From Bacteroidales bacterium UBA1173 (GTDB lineage: Bacteria > Bacteroidota > Bacteroidia > Bacteroidales > F082), in contig DBYZ01000009.1 of NCBI GenBank assembly GCA_002311655.1, forward strand, positions 136,453 through 200,452: 64,000 nt of DNA. Reading direction: 5' to 3'. Shown piece after piece: positions 60,923 to 64,000 of this stretch (the first letter of the stretch is position 1; every line of letters begins with the position of its first letter). The notes under the pieces were generated by a model. The model made no database searches. It was given only the letters and a program-made list of their open reading frames with translations, and was not told the origin of the DNA. A program made the translations under genes and the position numbers.

Positions 60923-62150
60923 GCCCGTCAGGGCATCCATTTATCTCTTTAACATGAAGCATGTGCCCCATTTTCTTGTATTTAGTGTAAAGATAGAATG
61001 CGTCTTTTTCATTGCAGGTCATCTCGATAGGCTCACGACCGACGATTTCGATGCCGTATCCTTCCAAGCCACTGATTTTCATCGGGTTATTGGTCATCAC
61101 GATGATTTTCTTAGCTCCCAGATCCGCTAATATCTCAGCGCCGGTGCCGTAATCGCGCAAGTCGGCAGCGAAACCGAGTGCGAGGTTAGCCTCGACGGTA
61201 TCCATGCCTTTATCCTGCAAAGTATAAGCTTTCAACTTGTTAATCAAGCCGATGCCACGGCCTTCCTGACGGAGATATAGCAGCACTCCCCTGCCTTTCG
61301 CCTCGATACGGCGCATAGCCTCCTGCAGCTGCTCGCCACAGTCGCAGCGCATAGAACCGAAAGCGTCGCCAGTCAGGCATTCTGAGTGCACGCGGCATAA
61401 GACAGGCTCGTCGGTGGTCAGGTCGCCTTTCACCAGCGCCACATGATGCTCGCCAGTGATTTTGTCAACGAAACCGATGGCTTTGAATGTGCCGTATTTT
61501 GTAGGAAGTTCGGCTTCTGTGACACGTTCCACCAACACTTCTGTTTTTCTGCGGTATTTTATCAACTCGGCTATCGAAGTGATTTTCAAGTTGTTAGCCT
61601 TTGCAAACTGCACCAGCTCTGTTGTACGCATCATGGTGCCGTCCTCGCGCATAATCTCGCAGCACAGACCGCATTCCTTCAGTCCGGCGAGACGCATCAT
61701 ATCGACGGTAGCCTCAGTGTGGCCGCCACGTTTCAACACGCCGCCCTCGCGAGCCTCAAGCGGAAACATGTGTCCCGGACGACGGAAATCCTCAGGACGG
61801 ACGCCGTCTTCCACCACCTTGCGAGCAGTGATGGAACGTTCAACGGCAGAGATGCCCGTCGTGGTGTCTCTATGGTCAATCGAGACAGTAAAAGCGGTGC
61901 AGTGGTTATCGGTGTTTTCCACCACCATCTGATTGAGTTTCAGACGTTTACAAATCTCAGAGCTCATCGGCATGCAAATCAGGCCTTTGCCGTATGATGC
62001 CATGAAATTCACGTTTTCAACGGTCGCAAACTCAGCCGCACAAATCAAATCACCCTCATTCTCACGGTCAGGGTCGTCGACAACGATAATCATTTTGCCG
62101 TTGCGCAACTCCTCCAACGCTTCCTCAATAGTGTTAAAATCTTTGTTCAT
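60903..62150 (-). CDS. ribBA: Bifunctional 3,4-DHBP synthase / GTP cyclohydrolase II
   Basis: 415 residues. The RibB half has [16 protein letters not shown], the [27 protein letters not shown] block and [11 protein letters not shown]. The RibA half has [21 protein letters not shown] with the three zinc cysteines, then [10 protein letters not shown] and MTNNPMKI. It supplies both precursors of riboflavin. It starts 5 bases after ribE. The last residues (KSNKI) lie in an AT-rich palindrome. Confidence 0.96.
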   Translation of the reverse strand: MNKDFNTIEEALEELRNGKMIIVVDDPDRENEGDLICAAEFATVENVNFMASYGKGLICMPMSSEICKRLKLNQMVVENTDNHCTAFTVSIDHRDTTTGISAVERSITARKVVEDGVRPEDFRRPGHMFPLEAREGGVLKRGGHTEATVDMMRLAGLKECGLCCEIMREDGTMMRTTELVQFAKANNLKITSIAELIKYRRKTEVLVERVTEAELPTKYGTFKAIGFVDKITGEHHVALVKGDLTTDEPVLCRVHSECLTGDAFGSMRCDCGEQLQEAMRRIEAKGRGVLLYLRQEGRGIGLINKLKAYTLQDKGMDTVEANLALGFAADLRDYGTGAEILADLGAKKIIVMTNNPMKISGLEGYGIEIVGREPIEMTCNEKDAFYLYTKYKKMGHMLHVKEINGCPDGQKSNKI

Positions 62151-62155
62151 TTATA

Positions 62156-62797
62156 TTAAAAATTATTGTCATTCAATAAGTTAAGTAAATTTTCATCCCT
62201 CTTTGCGGTAAAACTCCCGACAAATTTCTCGATGTATTTTCCTACGATGTCGTTCTCCAGATTCACGGTGTCGCCGATTTTTTTCTTCGTCAATGTCGTC
62301 TCGTCCTGAGTGTGCTGGATGATGGAAACGCCGAAGTCGAAGCTGCTTACATCGGTGACTGTCAATGAGATACCGTCAATTGTGATGGAGCCTTTCTCCA
62401 CGATATATTTCAAAATCTCCGGACGTGTCTCGATTTTGATGCGGATCGCCTTGTCGTCTCTGCTCATTTTCGCAATGACGCCAGTGCCGTCGATATGTCC
62501 CGAAACAATATGTCCGCCAAAACGTCCGTTTGCAGGCATTGCTCTCTCACAATTCACCAAATCGTTGATTCTCAAGTCTTTGAAGTTGGTACGATTCATC
62601 GTTTCCGGCATCACGTCGGCTGTGTATGAGCCTTTGTCGAATGTCGTCACCGTCAGGCAGACACCGTTGGTGCAGATGCTGTCGCCCACATGCATGTCCT
62701 CCAAAATCTTCCCGACAGCGATGGTCAGCTTGATGCTGTTGGCGTGCCGCACTATGGCTTTCACCTTCCCGATTTCCTCAATTATCCCCGTGAACAT
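62156..62797 (-). CDS. ribE: Riboflavin synthase, alpha chain
   Basis: 213 residues, two lumazine-binding repeats: MFTGIIEEIGKVKAI with GDSICTNGVCLTV in the first, and GGHIVSGHIDGTGVI with GSITIDGISLTVTDV in the second. It dismutates two lumazines into riboflavin. It overlaps ribD by 16 bases, so the two are translated together. Confidence 0.95.
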   Translation of the reverse strand: MFTGIIEEIGKVKAIVRHANSIKLTIAVGKILEDMHVGDSICTNGVCLTVTTFDKGSYTADVMPETMNRTNFKDLRINDLVNCERAMPANGRFGGHIVSGHIDGTGVIAKMSRDDKAIRIKIETRPEILKYIVEKGSITIDGISLTVTDVSSFDFGVSIIQHTQDETTLTKKKIGDTVNLENDIVGKYIEKFVGSFTAKRDENLLNLLNDNNF

Positions 62798-63924
62798 ATC
62801 TTTCCTTTAATTAAAATATCTCCGTTAATATTTTGAATATCAATATCTTGCAAAATTATCGCATCGCACATCATGTCGATTCCCTTGCCTGCGACAGGTG
62901 TCTTCGACTCGCTTCCGCCAATGATTTTCGGTGCAATGAACGCCCACACCTCATCCACGCATCCCGCCTCAAGAAACGCCGCATTCAATGTTCCGCCACC
63001 TTCAAGCAAAAGAGAATCAATGCCTTGCGCACCGAGTTTAATCATCAAATCATTTATATCAACATGCCCATTGGTTGATGCACAATGCATTAACTCACAT
63101 CCTAAATCTGCGAGATCCGCTCGCTTGCGAGCTAAATCCATATCGTCATCCAGTTCTGTGTTATCTGCGAAATCTGCGTGAGCTATTATTGTCCGAAATT
63201 TATTTGCAGTTCGAACCAATTGACAATCAACAGGTATCCTCAATTTGCTATCAACCACGATTCTAACCGGCTGATGATAATTTCCTTCCAATCTGCATGT
63301 CAGCATCGGGTCGTCCGCCAAAACAGTGTTGATTCCCACAATCACGCCAGCCATCTCACTACGCAATTGATGCACCATCTTACGTGACTCCTCATTAGTC
63401 ACCCACTTGGAATCGCCAGTGTACGCTGCTATTTTCCCGTCAAGGGTCATAGCGGTCTTCATTATGACATACGGTCGCTTGGTGGTGATGTATTTAAGAA
63501 ACACTTTGTTCATCTCGCGGATCTCATCTTCACAAAGTCCCACCTCCACCTCAATGCCAGCGTCTTGCAACATCTTCACGCCTTTTCCTGCTACAAGTGG
63601 GTTTGGGTCGAGGATGCCGACAAACACTTTTTTGATGCCTTTTTCGATGATTATCTCGGTGCATGGAGGCGTTTTTCCATAGTGGCAGCAAGGTTCAAGT
63701 GTTACATAAAGTAAAGCATCTTTAGTTTCTGTTTTACAATATGTTAAAGCATTACGTTCAGCATGAAAACCACCATATTTCTCATGATATCCTTCAGCGA
63801 TAATCTGGCCGTCTTTCACGACGACGCAACCCACCAAAGGATTCGGATGGACGAAGCCTCCGCCCTTTTTGGCAAGCTCAATGGCGCGCCGCATAAACTC
63901 GATGTCTTTTTCACAATATGACAT
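62782..63924 (-). CDS. ribD: Bifunctional diaminohydroxyphosphoribosylaminopyrimidine deaminase / reductase
   Basis: 380 residues. Deaminase domain: GFVHPNPLVGCVVV, HAERNAL, and PCCHYGKTPPCTEIII with zinc ligands. Reductase domain from about residue 150: VIMKTAMTLDGKIA, DDPMLTCRLEG, LLLEGGGTLNAAFLEAG. The loop ADFADNTELDDDMDLARKRA and its continuation in the reductase domain are encoded by a dispersed CGCAGATT repeat (63104-63183), an in-frame insertion that probably lengthens a surface loop. First gene of the rib operon. Confidence 0.95.
   Translation of the reverse strand: MSYCEKDIEFMRRAIELAKKGGGFVHPNPLVGCVVVKDGQIIAEGYHEKYGGFHAERNALTYCKTETKDALLYVTLEPCCHYGKTPPCTEIIIEKGIKKVFVGILDPNPLVAGKGVKMLQDAGIEVEVGLCEDEIREMNKVFLKYITTKRPYVIMKTAMTLDGKIAAYTGDSKWVTNEESRKMVHQLRSEMAGVIVGINTVLADDPMLTCRLEGNYHQPVRIVVDSKLRIPVDCQLVRTANKFRTIIAHADFADNTELDDDMDLARKRADLADLGCELMHCASTNGHVDINDLMIKLGAQGIDSLLLEGGGTLNAAFLEAGCVDEVWAFIAPKIIGGSESKTPVAGKGIDMMCDAIILQDIDIQNINGDILIKGKICSRG
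63104..63183 (-). repeat. CGCAGATT-type dispersed repeat inserted in frame in ribD
   Basis: Read on the minus strand: CTCACGCAGATTTCGCAGAT, then AACACAGAA, about 20 unrelated bases, GCTCGCAAGCGAGC, and TCTCGCAGATT. The order and wording match the element at 6001-6096 (CACGCAGATCTCGCAGAT, AACGCAGAA, ..., GCTCGCGACGCGAGC, CCGCAGATT). It translates without stops as part of RibD. Confidence 0.75.
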
Positions 63925-63952
63925 AAAAAAAGCCCTAAATCAAAATCAGGGC
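63925..63952 (-). terminator. Attenuator hairpin directly in front of ribD
   Basis: On the minus strand GCCCTGAT...ATTTAGGGC forms a stem (63952-63932) followed by seven T that end at the ribD ATG. As an intrinsic terminator after an FMN riboswitch, it would stop transcription when FMN is bound. It could also block translation because it ends only 7 bases before the start codon. Confidence 0.8.
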
Positions 63953-63974
63953 ATCATATTTGAAAAATTTAACC

Positions 63975-64000
63975 AAACTAAACTTCTCTCATCCGGACTT
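63975..64000 (-). promoter_or_regulatory. FMN riboswitch, 3' portion (truncated by window edge)
   Basis: The minus strand from the edge reads AAGTCCGGATGAGAGAAG, the conserved 3' segment of the RFN element (usually CCGGATGRGAGAAG). The remaining ~100 bases of the aptamer lie beyond the window. Its place upstream of ribD-ribE-ribBA-ribH, with a terminator hairpin between, is the standard arrangement. Confidence 0.88.

Noticed and set aside
61443..61997. Long plus-strand reading frame of 184 codons (and a 158-codon frame beside it) across ribBA
   Set aside because: It is antisense to ribBA, whose motifs are complete and whose codon use fits. It has no promoter and no recognisable domain.

Overview
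The window comes from the chromosome of a Bacteroidota bacterium, most likely an uncultured gut-type member of the order Bacteroidales. Three things point there. Nearly every transcription unit starts with the Bacteroidota -7 box TAnnTTTG, usually followed by CA, and Shine-Dalgarno sequences are weak or absent. Lineage-typical families are present (DUF4831, DUF3127, a PorV/PorQ-like protein, an HhH outer-membrane barrel protein). Menaquinone and heptose genes indicate a Gram-negative anaerobe. I did not recognise a species.

Layout. 1-5.6 kb: the 3' part of a very large FG-GAP/RHS (YD-repeat) protein with a metallopeptidase-like C-terminal tip, an overlapping lipoprotein that could be its immunity protein, and a frameshifted lipoprotein remnant. 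5.6-41.1 kb: ordinary core genome. It holds thioredoxin, a DUF58 protein, an outer-membrane pair, DUF456, a C69 dipeptidase, rarA-menG-menA-fRMsr, GH20 hexosaminidase, sbcDC, two sodium:solute symporters, gmhA-gmhB, gyrA with a TPR gene, clpC-cca-miaA, and several small enzymes. 41.2-57.4 kb: an accessory defence island. It holds two Fic proteins, an orphan HNH-like N-terminal domain, an iteron-like array, AbiH with an unrecognised 204-aa partner, a type I restriction-modification locus (hsdR-hsdS-prrC-hsdM, with a PrrC anticodon nuclease inside it), a WYL-domain regulator, and a tandem duplication of a RhuM/PLD-like gene. 57.4-64 kb: DMT permease, nicotinate phosphoribosyltransferase, and a riboflavin operon (ribD-ribE-ribBA-ribH) read leftward from an FMN riboswitch whose 3' end lies at the right edge.

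The most notable observation is regulatory. Two promoters in the island, one for hsdR-hsdS-prrC-hsdM (buried in the 3' end of the WYL gene) and one for the unknown gene plus abiH, carry the same inverted repeat (AGGTTCAG-N5-CTGAACCT type), each exactly 8 bp upstream of its -7 box. This suggests that the restriction/PrrC module and the AbiH module form one co-regulated system, plausibly under the WYL protein. Two other accessory units have their own candidate operators: a 16-bp palindrome before the HTH-Fic gene and a different inverted repeat before each RhuM-like gene. Inverted copies of a dispersed non-coding repeat lie on either side of the AbiH/RM/RhuM block.

The genome also carries a family of short CGCAGATT-type palindromic repeats. 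One copy sits in frame inside ribD.

All functional calls are from reading motifs by eye. No database search or structure prediction was possible.
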